A stretch of 12,578 nucleotides of DNA from positions 1-12,578 of the forward strand of contig JAGWYX010000030.1 in the NCBI GenBank assembly GCA_018969165.1, read 5' to 3'. Within the stretch, counting starts at the first letter, position 1. Each line of letters begins with the position of its first letter. Under the pieces are notes generated by a model. The model saw only the letters and a list, made by a program, of their open reading frames with translations. It was not told where the DNA came from and made no database searches. This stretch comes from Verrucomicrobiota bacterium. Lineage in GTDB: Bacteria; Verrucomicrobiota; Verrucomicrobiia; Limisphaerales; JAGWYX01. The translations under genes and the position numbers were made by a program. Positions 6,379-12,578 of this stretch are shown here, piece after piece.

Positions 6379-7695
6379 TCACCGGTTTCCGACGCAATAA
6401 AGCTTGTGATTGGTGCGGATGAAAAGTTCGCCGTGCGCGACGGCGATGGTCGAACGGATCATGTCATCGCCCTCGTCGCCCATCTGCACCGTGCTGAGAA
6501 TTCTGCCGTCCGCGGTGTCCGCCACGACGACCAACCCGGCAAAGTTCATGAAATAGATTTTGCCATCCGCGCCAGTGGGCGAGGTCTCATACCGGCGCGT
6601 GCCCGGCGTCGGCACGTTCCATTTGACTTTGCCCGTGCGCGGCTCGACCCGCGACAACCCGCGGCGGCCTTCGTTCAGCACGAAGAAATCGCCCAGATAA
6701 AACAGCGGGGTCGGCACATCGCTCGAAACATTCCGCTCGTGCTCGCTGGTCCAGGCGATGCCCGCGTCACCGAGCGTGCCGGTGCCCCCGGCCTTGATCG
6801 CATAAACCGGCGAGCCCTTGGGCGCGCAGGCCAGAATGATCCCGTCGCCCGTGACCGGCGATGGCACCAGGCGCCAGTGGCCGATCTTTTCCGGGTTCCA
6901 CGTGCCCCAGCGCCACAGTTCGGCGCCGGTCTCCGGGTCGTGCCCCGTGACGCAGTCGCCACCGGCGATAAGGATTTCCGCGCGGTGATTGCACGTGAAC
7001 GGAATGGGCGTGGTATAGGCCTCGTGCGATTCCTCGACGGCTTCGCAGGGGCGCACGTGCTGCCATAAAGTCTTGCCCATGGCCGGCTCGAGCGCCAGGA
7101 GGAACGAGTCGATGGGACGGTCCGTGCGGCCGCGGCCGTGGACCGGCACGTTGCGTTGCAGGACCTGGACGTAGAGTTTCCCGTTGTAAAGCGTCGGGCT
7201 GGCGCCGTAGGTCCACTGGTAGGCGAAGTCGCCGTAATCCTTCTGCAGATTGCGCCGCCACAGTTCGTTCCCGGCGAAGTCGAAGGCCGCCAGGTCGCCG
7301 TTGCCATACACGAACACGACCAGTTTCCCGTCCGTGACCGGCGAGGGCGAGGCGTAATTGCTGTTGTCGTGGTGGCCCATGCCGTCGTCGATCTTGTGCT
7401 GCCAGAGCAGGTGCCCGTCCCGGCGGTCGAACGCGAACGCCAGGATCGTCTGCGCGTCGGCGTCCGTGGATGACACGAACACGTGATCACCGGAGATGAT
7501 CGGCGTGGCGGCGCCCGGGCCGGGCAGTTCCACGTGCCAGCGGACACCGTCGGTCTTGGACCAATGGCTGGGGAGGTTGGTCTCGCTGGTCGAGCCGTTC
7601 AGGAACGGTCCGCGCCAGTGCGCCCAGTCTGCGGCGGAGGTGTGAACGGCGAGACTGGCAAGGAGGAAAATCGCGAGGGTGTTGGCGGCAGTCAT
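6379..7695 (-). CDS. Secreted PQQ-like beta-propeller repeat protein
   Basis: Predicted 438-residue exported protein. Residues 1-22 (MTAANTLAIFLLASLAVHTSAA) are a signal peptide; the mature part begins DWAHWRGP, the opening usual for this family in Verrucomicrobiota and Planctomycetota. Repeated blades follow, each with the pattern of a strand such as SPSPVTDGKLVVFVYGNGDL ending in a tryptophan docking turn (FAGNELWRRNL, TGAELWRWG, TGKVKWNVP). This is the BamB/PQQ-dehydrogenase type of eight-bladed propeller. I see no catalytic residues of a quinoprotein dehydrogenase, so it is more likely a binding or scaffold protein than an enzyme. The ATG at 7695 is chosen because it starts the signal peptide; the frame extends 15 codons further upstream without function. 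It is convergent with the MFS gene and stands alone as a transcription unit. Confidence 0.87.
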   Translation of the reverse strand: MTAANTLAIFLLASLAVHTSAADWAHWRGPFLNGSTSETNLPSHWSKTDGVRWHVELPGPGAATPIISGDHVFVSSTDADAQTILAFAFDRRDGHLLWQHKIDDGMGHHDNSNYASPSPVTDGKLVVFVYGNGDLAAFDFAGNELWRRNLQKDYGDFAYQWTYGASPTLYNGKLYVQVLQRNVPVHGRGRTDRPIDSFLLALEPAMGKTLWQHVRPCEAVEESHEAYTTPIPFTCNHRAEILIAGGDCVTGHDPETGAELWRWGTWNPEKIGHWRLVPSPVTGDGIILACAPKGSPVYAIKAGGTGTLGDAGIAWTSEHERNVSSDVPTPLFYLGDFFVLNEGRRGLSRVEPRTGKVKWNVPTPGTRRYETSPTGADGKIYFMNFAGLVVVADTADGRILSTVQMGDEGDDMIRSTIAVAHGELFIRTNHKLYCVGNR

Positions 7696-7770
7696 AACAT
7701 TGCTCGGTGGCGTTCGAGTCTCGGGAGAATCGAGGCTCAAGTCAACGCTATGCGGAGGGACTGCTTCGGT

Positions 7771-7893
7771 TCAACTTTGGAGCAGCCATGGGTCACCCCG
7801 CCTTCCCGCCGCATCGACGTCGTCTGACGCGATGTACAGCCTGATCTCCTCCAGGTCCAAGCGGGCCGCCTCCGAAACCCGGTACTCCGTCAC
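7771..7893 (-). pseudogene. ParE/RelE-type toxin, truncated N-terminal fragment
   Basis: From a GTG start at 7893 the minus strand reads VTEYRVSEAARLDLEEIRLY and then IASDDVDAAGR, a good match to the first two helices of ParE/RelE-superfamily mRNA interferase or gyrase-inhibitor toxins, which usually begin M-x-x-Y-x-V-S-x-x-A-x-x-D-L-x-E-I. After residue 31 the similarity stops: the frame continues for nine residues (RGDPWLLQS) and ends, giving 40 residues where about 90-100 are expected. The C-terminal strands with the active residues are missing, so it should be inactive. No antitoxin can be recognised upstream. Neighbouring DNA toward the propeller gene does not continue the toxin in any frame. 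Confidence 0.6.
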
Positions 7894-8002
7894 GCCCGGT
7901 TCTTCTTCGGTCTCCGGTTCCGCCTTTGCCGACCGAACCGGCCGACGTCCTCCGCCAACTGTATGAGGCCGGCTTCGTCGTAGGTATCCCCCGACACCGA
8001 GA

Positions 8003-8042
8003 GCGCCGCTGAACGCGGCGCGGACGGCACAGCGCGCCGTCC
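8003..8042. repeat. Pair of adjacent GC-rich hairpins
   Basis: Two perfect 7-bp hairpins stand head to tail: GCGCCGC-TGAAC-GCGGCGC at 8003-8021 and GGACGGC-ACAGCGC-GCCGTCC at 8022-8042. The second has the same stem as the hairpin at 6309-6327 inside palindrome B. They lie about 70 bases before the topoisomerase start, with no T-run, so they look more like dispersed REP-type repeats than a terminator, although an effect on the topoisomerase leader is possible. Confidence 0.6.
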
Positions 8043-8109
8043 CTGCCTGAACAATTACCACTTTCCTGTTTGCAACCGGCGCTCGCCTTCCCATATTGAG
8101 AACCGAATT

Positions 8110-9960
8110 ATGGCTGAGAGCAAAAAGCACGTTTACGACGAGAGCAAAATCAAAACGCTTTCTTCGCTCGAACACATCCGGCTGCGCACCGGCATGTACA
8201 TCGGCCGCATCGGCAACGGTTCCCATCCCGACGACGGCTGCTATATCCTCCTCAAGGAGGTCATCGACAACGCCGTCGATGAATACATCATGGGCGCCGG
8301 ACGCGAGGTCCACATCCGAATCGACGGCACCCGTGTGGCCGTGCGCGATTTCGGCCGTGGCATCCCGCTCGGGAAAGTCGTCGATTGCGTCTCCAAGATC
8401 AACACCGGCGCCAAATACAACGACGAGGTGTTCCAGTTCAGCGTCGGCCTGAACGGCGTCGGCACCAAGGCGGTCAATGCCCTGTCCAAGGTCTTCACCG
8501 TGCGCAGCCACCGCGACGGCGAATTCGTCGAGGCCGCCTTCAAGCTCGGAAAACTGAAGAACGAGAAGAACGGCGAGAACCCCAAGGAACCGAACGGGAC
8601 CTACATCGAGTTCGAGCCGGACCCGGAGATTTTCAAGGAAACCGAGTTCCGGCCGGAGCACGTCGAGAGCCGGCTGCGGCATTACGCCTACCTGAACACC
8701 GGCTTGAAGCTGCTGCTGACCATGAACGGTCAGGCCGAGCCGAAGACGTTCCAGTCGCGTCTGGGCCTGATGGACCTGGTGATGGAGGAATTGTCGAGCG
8801 ACGGCAGCGAGCCGATTTATCCGCCATTGCATTATGCCTCGAAGACGCTCGAGTTTTGTTTCACCCACAGCAACAGCCGGTATGGGGAGACCTTCTTCTC
8901 GTTCGTCAACGGCCAATACACCTCGGACGGCGGCACGCACCTGAGCGCGTTCCGCGAGGGCCTGCTCAAGGCGGTCAACGAATACGGCAGCGCGAAATAC
9001 GAAGGCGACGACGTGCGCGAGGCAATGGTCGGCGCGGTGGCCATTCGCCTGAAGGATCCGGTGTTCGAGTCGCAGACCAAGAACAAGCTCGGCAACACCG
9101 AAATCCGGACCGACCTCGTCAACAAGGTCCGCGAGGAGCTGCTCCACTTCTTCAATCGCAACAAGGAGATCGCCCAGCAGATTCTCGCCAAGGCCGAGGA
9201 CACCCGGCAGTTGCGCAAGGAGCTGCAGGAGGTCAAAAAACTGGCACGCGAGCGGGCCAAGGCCATCACGATCCGCATCCCGCAGCTCAAGGATTGCAAG
9301 CATCACTTCGACCGGAAGCGCGACAAGGGCCGCGGCACGATGGTGTTCATCTGCGAAGGCCAGTCGGCGGCCGGCTCGATCACCAGTTGCCGGGACGTGA
9401 ACACGCAGGCCGTGTTCGTCCTCAAGGGCAAACCGCTGAACGTTTGGGACCTCAAACGGGACGCGGTCTATCGCAACGACGAAATGTACAACCTCATGCA
9501 GGCCCTTAACATCGAGGATAACCTCGAGGGGTTGCGCTACGAAAAGGTGATCCTGGCAACCGACGCGGACGTGGACGGCCTGCACATCCGCAACCTGATG
9601 ATCACTTACTTCTTCCGGTTCTTCGACCCACTGGTGCACGACGGCCATGTCTATGTGCTCGAGACGCCACTGTTCCGCGTCCGGAACAAGGAACGGACGG
9701 TTTACTGCTACTCGGAAACCGAGCGCGACGCGGCGGTGAAGAGTCTGGCAGGCAAACCCGAGATCACGCGTTTCAAAGGACTGGGCGAAATCTCGCCGGC
9801 CGAGTTCAAGCAATTCATCGGCCCGGACATGCGCCTGAGCCGGGTCGAATACGCCCCGCGGACCGAAGCCGCCGGGATTCTGAGTTTTTATATGGGCAAG
9901 AACACCCCGGAGCGCAAGGACTACATCATGGAACACCTGATCGTGCCGGTGGAAGAGTAG
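8110..9960 (+). CDS. parE: DNA topoisomerase IV / gyrase-like subunit B (type IIA)
   Basis: Predicted 616-residue ATPase subunit of a type IIA topoisomerase, which passes one DNA duplex through another together with an A subunit. The GHKL ATPase motifs are present: E50 and N54 in EVIDNAVDEY, D80 in DFGRGIP, and the ATP lid GLNGVGTKAVNALS at 113-126; the QTK loop is at 322-324. The TOPRIM domain has E416 in CEGQSAAGS and the DxD pair D485/D487 with D489 in DADVDG. KGLGE (556-560) marks the C-terminal part. Length about 616 and lack of the gyrase-specific insert fit the ParE-like class of Bacteroidota and Verrucomicrobiota more than a long GyrB. In EGQSA, Gln418 replaces the usual Asp; the three metal-binding acids are kept. 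It starts at the ATG at 8110 with a weak GAGA upstream. No parC/gyrA-like gene follows, so the partner is encoded elsewhere. Confidence 0.9.
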   Translation: MAESKKHVYDESKIKTLSSLEHIRLRTGMYIGRIGNGSHPDDGCYILLKEVIDNAVDEYIMGAGREVHIRIDGTRVAVRDFGRGIPLGKVVDCVSKINTGAKYNDEVFQFSVGLNGVGTKAVNALSKVFTVRSHRDGEFVEAAFKLGKLKNEKNGENPKEPNGTYIEFEPDPEIFKETEFRPEHVESRLRHYAYLNTGLKLLLTMNGQAEPKTFQSRLGLMDLVMEELSSDGSEPIYPPLHYASKTLEFCFTHSNSRYGETFFSFVNGQYTSDGGTHLSAFREGLLKAVNEYGSAKYEGDDVREAMVGAVAIRLKDPVFESQTKNKLGNTEIRTDLVNKVREELLHFFNRNKEIAQQILAKAEDTRQLRKELQEVKKLARERAKAITIRIPQLKDCKHHFDRKRDKGRGTMVFICEGQSAAGSITSCRDVNTQAVFVLKGKPLNVWDLKRDAVYRNDEMYNLMQALNIEDNLEGLRYEKVILATDADVDGLHIRNLMITYFFRFFDPLVHDGHVYVLETPLFRVRNKERTVYCYSETERDAAVKSLAGKPEITRFKGLGEISPAEFKQFIGPDMRLSRVEYAPRTEAAGILSFYMGKNTPERKDYIMEHLIVPVEE

Positions 9961-9974
9961 GAAAGGCCTCACCC

Positions 9975-9995
9975 CGCCTTCAGAGCTCGAAGGCG
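9975..9995 (+). terminator. Candidate terminator hairpin after topoisomerase gene
   Basis: CGCCTTC-AGAGCTC-GAAGGCG forms a perfect 7-bp stem with a 7-base loop, 14 bases after the topoisomerase stop codon. The position fits a transcription end, but no T-run follows, so intrinsic termination is uncertain. Confidence 0.35.
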
Positions 9996-10136
9996 AGACG
10001 CCGTCGAAAGTCTCACCTGTTGTGAGAATGTACGTTGCAGGGGCAGCGGCGGTTCGGGAACGACGAGATCAGCCAACCGGCCCATGCTGAGCGGTCGCGT
10101 CTGACCGACTATTAATCCCCCCGCCATTGCCAGCGC

Positions 10137-10159
10137 GCTGGCTGAATTAAGCAGCCAGC
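10137..10159. repeat. 8-bp hairpin next to a perfect 14-base palindrome
   Basis: GCTGGCTG-AATTAAG-CAGCCAGC pairs perfectly over 8 bases with a 7-base loop. It overlaps the self-complementary GCCAGCGCGCTGGC at 10129-10142, so the two structures are mutually exclusive. Either could be a protein-binding site or a terminator; neither has a T-run. Nothing else supports a function. Confidence 0.45.
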
Positions 10160-10380
10160 CGAGTTGCGCGCGGTTGCGCGAAAAGTGCATCTCAACCGCA
10201 TAAACATTCACCTTTGTTGCGGATTCTCACCACGTCACCATTCAGTGCCTTGTGTCGTTTTCATGCACCAAAATGCAATAATGCTGTCCCCCAACTTTCC
10301 CCCAAACTTCGGGGGGGCACGTTGCGCACACCGGTCCCCTTTGACTCTCGCATGGCTACGAAGTCGCCAGTGCTCCCGAT

Positions 10381-10980
10381 TTACGCTCGGCGGCGGAGCC
10401 TCCAACCGAACGCGATGCCACACGCAGCCAGAAGATCCAGTGTCGCCATCGACGGCTCAGGCACCACGTATAGCGAAAAACTCTCCAGTTCGTATAAGGC
10501 TGGCGGCGCCGAGCCGAGGTGATCTCCGGCCAATGGCGCGATCTGGAAGACCGACGAAATCCCGACGTGTGCACCTGGATGGTTCGCCTCCGCAAACGTC
10601 GCGCCGTCACTTGCACGCCACACCACAACCTGAACTACCGCCGTCCCTGCAGGTGTCGTCCCTGGGATGTCCAGGATGTCTCCAAAGAAATACCCTGGAA
10701 TAGCCGTCGAAAACGGCGTGATCGACGAGAGAATGGGTTGCAAGCTGTTACCCGGAGCCGCAGCGTAAAGCTCAGCCAGGAAACTCGAGCCAGCCAGAGG
10801 AGTTTTTCCGTCGACGTCGTAAACGGCTCTGGCGGGCGTTTGTCCAGCAACGTAGTTTACCATCACAAGCTGACCTAGCTCACCTTGGGTCATGGCTTTG
10901 ATGGGAGCAACCAACAGGCCAACGAAGAGCACCGCACCACGAACACGATGAACTCGTCGCAGTAACTCAATGCTTTTCAT
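10381..10980 (-). CDS. PEP-CTERM sorting domain protein (paralogue 1)
   Basis: Predicted 199-residue exported protein. The start carries a signal peptide, basic residues RRVHRVR then a hydrophobic run GAVLFVGLLVAP up to about residue 33. The C-terminus has the full PEP-CTERM sorting signal: VPEP at 173-176, a hydrophobic helix (LDLLAACGIAFGW) and the basic tail RLRRR, which exosortase cuts after delivery to the cell surface. The body, with YDVDGKTPLAGSSFLAELYA at 54-73, resembles a paralogous family I recall from Pedosphaera-like Verrucomicrobiota; its function is unknown. The ATG at 10980 is preceded by AGAGGG about 9 bases upstream. No exosortase gene is in the window. Confidence 0.87.
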   Translation of the reverse strand: MKSIELLRRVHRVRGAVLFVGLLVAPIKAMTQGELGQLVMVNYVAGQTPARAVYDVDGKTPLAGSSFLAELYAAAPGNSLQPILSSITPFSTAIPGYFFGDILDIPGTTPAGTAVVQVVVWRASDGATFAEANHPGAHVGISSVFQIAPLAGDHLGSAPPALYELESFSLYVVPEPSMATLDLLAACGIAFGWRLRRRA

Positions 10981-11007
10981 TTTTCGCAGCCCTCTCTTGG
11001 CGGGCAC

Positions 11008-11045
11008 TTATGGCCCGGGCTTCACTGAGGCAATCCAATCGGACC
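11008..11045 (-). pseudogene. Duplicated 3'-end fragment of the large surface protein gene
   Basis: Just upstream of PEP-CTERM paralogue 1 the minus strand encodes YSWSDWIASVKPGP and a stop. It is the same as the last residues YCWSDWIASVKPGP of the large gene ending at 11864, with one substitution. Before these codons, toward higher coordinates, the similarity fades within about 10 bases. It is the edge of the tandem duplication and has no start of its own. It also shows that copy 1 derives from a copy of the arrangement still intact on the right. Confidence 0.85.
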
Positions 11046-11105
11046 AAGAATATAGGTCGTTTCCGCATAAATACTGCCTGTTCTTGCACTTTGTCGCCGC
11101 TTCGT

Positions 11106-11903
11106 CAGTTCGTGCATTGTGTCGTTTTCATGCACCAGCACGCAATAATTCTGTCCCCCAACTTGAAGACATGCCCCACATACCGGTCCTCTTTGATGCT
11201 CGCACGGCGAGAAGGCTGGCAGTGGCCCCCGATTTACACTCGGCGATTGAGCCAGCAATTGAAAGCAATGCCAAACGCAGCCAATAAATCTAGTGTCAGC
11301 ACCGCGGGCTCAGGCACCACGTATAGCGAAAAACTCTCCAGGTCGTATAAGGCTGGCGGCGCCGAGCCGAGGTGATCTCCGGCAAGCGGTCCCACCTGAA
11401 AGACCGACGAAGCCCCGACATGTGCACCTGAGTGGTTTGCCTCCGCGAACGTCGCGCCGTCACTCGCTCGCCACGCCACGACCTGAACCACCGCTATCCC
11501 AGCAGGTGCCGTCCCCGGCACGCTTACGATGCCTCCAAAGAAATAGCCCGGAATAGCCGTCGAAAAGGGGGTGATTGAGGAGAGCATTGGTTCCAGGCTG
11601 TTACCCGGAGCCGCGGCGTAAAGCTCAGCTAGGAAACCAGAGCCAGCCAGAGGAGTTTTTCCGTCGACGTCGTAAACGGCCCCCGCAGGAGATCCAGGCG
11701 GCACAATGTAGTTCTCCATCGCAAGTTGCCCCAATTCCCCTTGGCTAAAACCCTCGACGGCACCGGCCATCAGGCAAGTGAAGATCACCGCACGACGAAC
11801 ACGGTGAACTTGTCGCGGTAACTCAATGCATTTCATTTTTCGCTTTCCTCTCTTGGCAAGCACTTATGGCCCTGGCTTCACCGAGGCAATCCAATCGGAC
11901 CAA
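11106..11903. repeat. Tandem duplication, copy 2
   Basis: This is the second unit of the duplication, aligning with 10240-11045. It contains PEP-CTERM paralogue 2, its downstream noncoding DNA and the 3' end of the large gene, which here is still joined to its full gene. Identity to copy 1 is uneven: a 77-base stretch (11307-11383 against 10454-10530) differs at one base, whereas nearby DNA differs at roughly one base in five. Confidence 0.85.
11234..11836 (-). CDS. PEP-CTERM sorting domain protein (paralogue 2)
   Basis: Predicted 200-residue exported protein, paralogous to the one at 10381-10980 along its whole length. Signal peptide: basic RQVHRVRR then AVIFTCLMAGAVEG. The sorting signal is VPEP at 174-177, a hydrophobic stretch LDLLAAFGIAFNCW and the short basic end LNRRV, weaker than in paralogue 1. 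The shared core (AVYDVDGKTPLAG, SSITPFSTAIPGYFFG, RASDGATFAEANH, AGDHLGSAPPALY) is almost unchanged, while the residues after the signal peptide and the transmembrane part differ. The ATG at 11836 has AGAGGA about 9-10 bases upstream. It lies 27 bases after the large gene on the same strand, so the two are probably one operon. Confidence 0.87.
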   Translation of the reverse strand: MKCIELPRQVHRVRRAVIFTCLMAGAVEGFSQGELGQLAMENYIVPPGSPAGAVYDVDGKTPLAGSGFLAELYAAAPGNSLEPMLSSITPFSTAIPGYFFGGIVSVPGTAPAGIAVVQVVAWRASDGATFAEANHSGAHVGASSVFQVGPLAGDHLGSAPPALYDLESFSLYVVPEPAVLTLDLLAAFGIAFNCWLNRRV

Positions 11904-12578
11904 CAATACGGCGGTCCACCTTCATTGCTAGCGAATCCCTGGATCGTCCAGATGGTCTGGTTGTCCATTGGATCAACTGTCGTGAACGAATAATCACCCC
12001 ACCAAATAGCAGCGCAACTACTCCCGTTAGTCAGAACCACATTTGAACCCAACGTCGCACCGTTGCCCATCACCCAAGTGTAAAAAGCGCCGATGTAGTT
12101 GTTTGCGCTCGAGCCCGAGAACCCCAGGACTGCCTGATTCTGCCAGTTCACAGCCAGCGAGGGCATATAGTACCACCAAGGGTTGCTACTCGCGCTGTCG
12201 TAAACCATACCGCTGCGGACGTACGTCAGCGGTGTACCGGACGAATTCAACTGCAACTGCCACCATTGGATGCCGGACCGGTCCACTGCGGCCCCCGTAT
12301 CCGTCCCACTATAACTGCCCCCGGTTCCACTCAGTCCGACGTACTGGCAGGTCCAGAGATACCCATTCCGAATCGTGGCCATCTGCAATCTGCTGCCATC
12401 GCGGTAGAGTTCGATACTGTAGGAGCAACTCGAGCCTTCCGGTGCCAAGGGCAAAGTGGATGTGGCATCATCAAAGTCATAGTACTCAGGCGCTGATCCC
12501 CAATTGGTCAATTGCTGCGAACTACTGTCCGCCCATGACGCGGTCGTGCCACTCCACTGGATACGCCGGTAGTAAATG
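11864..12578 (-). CDS. Secreted or surface protein, sialidase-like propeller C-terminus (partial)
   Basis: The C-terminal 238 codons of a protein whose start lies beyond the right edge; the frame stays open to the last base (first readable residues IYYRRIQWSGTTASWADSS). A TTG at 12511 is only an internal codon. The sequence is rich in W, Y, S and N, without charged clusters, as in secreted proteins. Patterns such as MPSLAVNWQNQAVLGFSGSS and WWGDYSFTTVDPMDNQTIWT recall exported BNR/sialidase-like proteins that end in a GDY...VDP.D...WTIQ block. This is a family resemblance from memory, and no catalytic residues are visible in the part seen. It has no PEP-CTERM tail of its own. It is followed after 27 bases by PEP-CTERM paralogue 2, and a copy of its last codons precedes paralogue 1. 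Base composition is less GC-rich than the left part of the window. Confidence 0.7.
   Translation of the reverse strand, partial: IYYRRIQWSGTTASWADSSSQQLTNWGSAPEYYDFDDATSTLPLAPEGSSCSYSIELYRDGSRLQMATIRNGYLWTCQYVGLSGTGGSYSGTDTGAAVDRSGIQWWQLQLNSSGTPLTYVRSGMVYDSASSNPWWYYMPSLAVNWQNQAVLGFSGSSANNYIGAFYTWVMGNGATLGSNVVLTNGSSCAAIWWGDYSFTTVDPMDNQTIWTIQGFASNEGGPPYCWSDWIASVKPGP

Larger units (their letters stand above)
7696..8109. other. Divergent intergenic region between beta-propeller and topoisomerase genes
   Basis: This 414-base gap must hold the promoters of both flanking genes. It contains the truncated ParE-type toxin gene (7771-7893, minus) and the hairpin pair at 8003-8042, described separately. 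A weak promoter-like pair, TTGCAA at 8070-8075 and CATATT at 8092-8097 with 16 bases between, stands just before the topoisomerase start; if real, the leader would be very short. I see nothing else I can name in it. Confidence 0.5.
9961..10380. other. Intergenic region with hairpins, no supported gene
   Basis: This 420-base gap separates the topoisomerase from the PEP-CTERM locus. It holds a candidate terminator hairpin (9975-9995), a stronger stem at 10137-10159, and from about 10240 on the downstream part of the first duplicated PEP-CTERM unit. That part contains the conserved stretch 10250-10297 and a run-rich hairpin, CCCCC-AAACTTC-GGGGG at 10299-10315. A minus-strand frame of 80 residues (9969-10211) has a GTG start but shows no domain I recognise and is not called a gene. 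Confidence 0.45.
10240..11045. repeat. Tandem duplication, copy 1
   Basis: This block aligns with 11106-11903 over its whole length with small insertions and deletions; the period is about 855 bases (853 at the gene stop codons, 856 at the stop of the upstream gene copy, 867 in the downstream noncoding part). It contains a PEP-CTERM gene, its downstream noncoding DNA, and the last codons of a copy of the large minus-strand gene. The outer limits are approximate; a shared CCGCATAAA at 10197 and 11065 may mark the true left boundary. Confidence 0.85.

Noticed and set aside
7891..8000. Possible antitoxin frame on the minus strand whose TGA overlaps the toxin GTG
   Set aside because: The GTGA overlap is typical of toxin-antitoxin pairs, but the encoded residues are basic and low in complexity near the end and resemble no antitoxin family I know.
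7920..8012. Plus-strand frame ending ADVLRQLYEAGFVVGIPRH and a stop at 8012
   Set aside because: It looks protein-like, but it has no start codon or domain I can support and overlaps the hairpin at 8003-8021.
7771..9972. 733-residue minus-strand open frame covering the topoisomerase gene
   Set aside because: Most of it is antisense to a clear GyrB/ParE protein. Only its last 40 codons, the toxin fragment, carry a recognisable signal and they are reported separately.
9969..10211. 80-residue minus-strand frame downstream of the topoisomerase gene
   Set aside because: There is no recognisable domain, no convincing ribosome binding site, and it runs through several hairpins.
10164..10878. Plus-strand frames opposite PEP-CTERM paralogue 1
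   Set aside because: They are antisense shadows; the minus strand has a signal peptide and a PEP-CTERM motif in both paralogues.
1..12578. CRISPR arrays, tRNA or rRNA genes, prophage or defence islands
   Set aside because: Reading both strands showed no regularly spaced direct repeats, no tRNA-like cloverleaf or rRNA core sequence, and no phage structural or defence genes; the only repeats are palindromes and one tandem duplication.

Overview
The window looks like chromosomal DNA of an uncultured or little-studied Verrucomicrobiota bacterium, probably of the Pedosphaera/Limisphaerales type. This rests on the mix of contents: two PEP-CTERM proteins, a secreted PQQ-like beta-propeller, a fused redoxin / cytochrome c / copper-oxygenase protein of the kind seen in Verrucomicrobiota, Planctomycetota and Acidobacteriota, a non-gyrase type IIA topoisomerase B subunit with an EGQSA TOPRIM motif, and intergenic palindromes. 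The placement is inference; there is no rRNA or other phylogenetic marker beyond the topoisomerase.

Layout. 1-148: C-terminal remnant of an IS630-type transposase (minus strand), cut off next to the first gene. 203-6114: five plus-strand genes: threonine synthase (thrC-like), a small GNAT acetyltransferase, a D-2-hydroxyacid dehydrogenase of the phosphoglycerate-dehydrogenase type, an exported redoxin / cytochrome c / PHM-like dicopper fusion, and an MFS transporter. The GNAT/dehydrogenase and fusion/MFS pairs overlap by 17-20 bases and are probably translationally coupled. 6115-6378: a convergent gap filled by two large imperfect palindromes. 6379-7695 (minus): secreted beta-propeller. 7696-8109: a divergent gap with a truncated ParE-type toxin gene and a pair of hairpins. 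8110-9960 (plus): topoisomerase IV/gyrase-like B subunit with no A subunit beside it. 9961-10380: a gap with hairpins and no gene I can support. 10381-12578 (minus): a duplicated block with two paralogous PEP-CTERM proteins and a larger surface or secreted protein that runs off the right edge.

The genes fall into three themes. The left part mixes amino-acid metabolism (threonine synthase, serine-type dehydrogenase) with a periplasmic redox protein coupled to a transporter. The middle holds a housekeeping topoisomerase between repeat-rich gaps. The right part is less GC-rich and is an accessory surface-protein locus: an ~855-bp unit, made of the 3' end of the large gene plus a PEP-CTERM gene and its downstream sequence, has been duplicated in tandem. 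Its two copies have diverged unevenly.

I do not see a convincing new defence or mobile system. The items that most merit a second look are the three-module redox fusion, the compensatory base pair change in the 6.2-kb palindrome, and the tandem duplication with a 77-base near-identical stretch.
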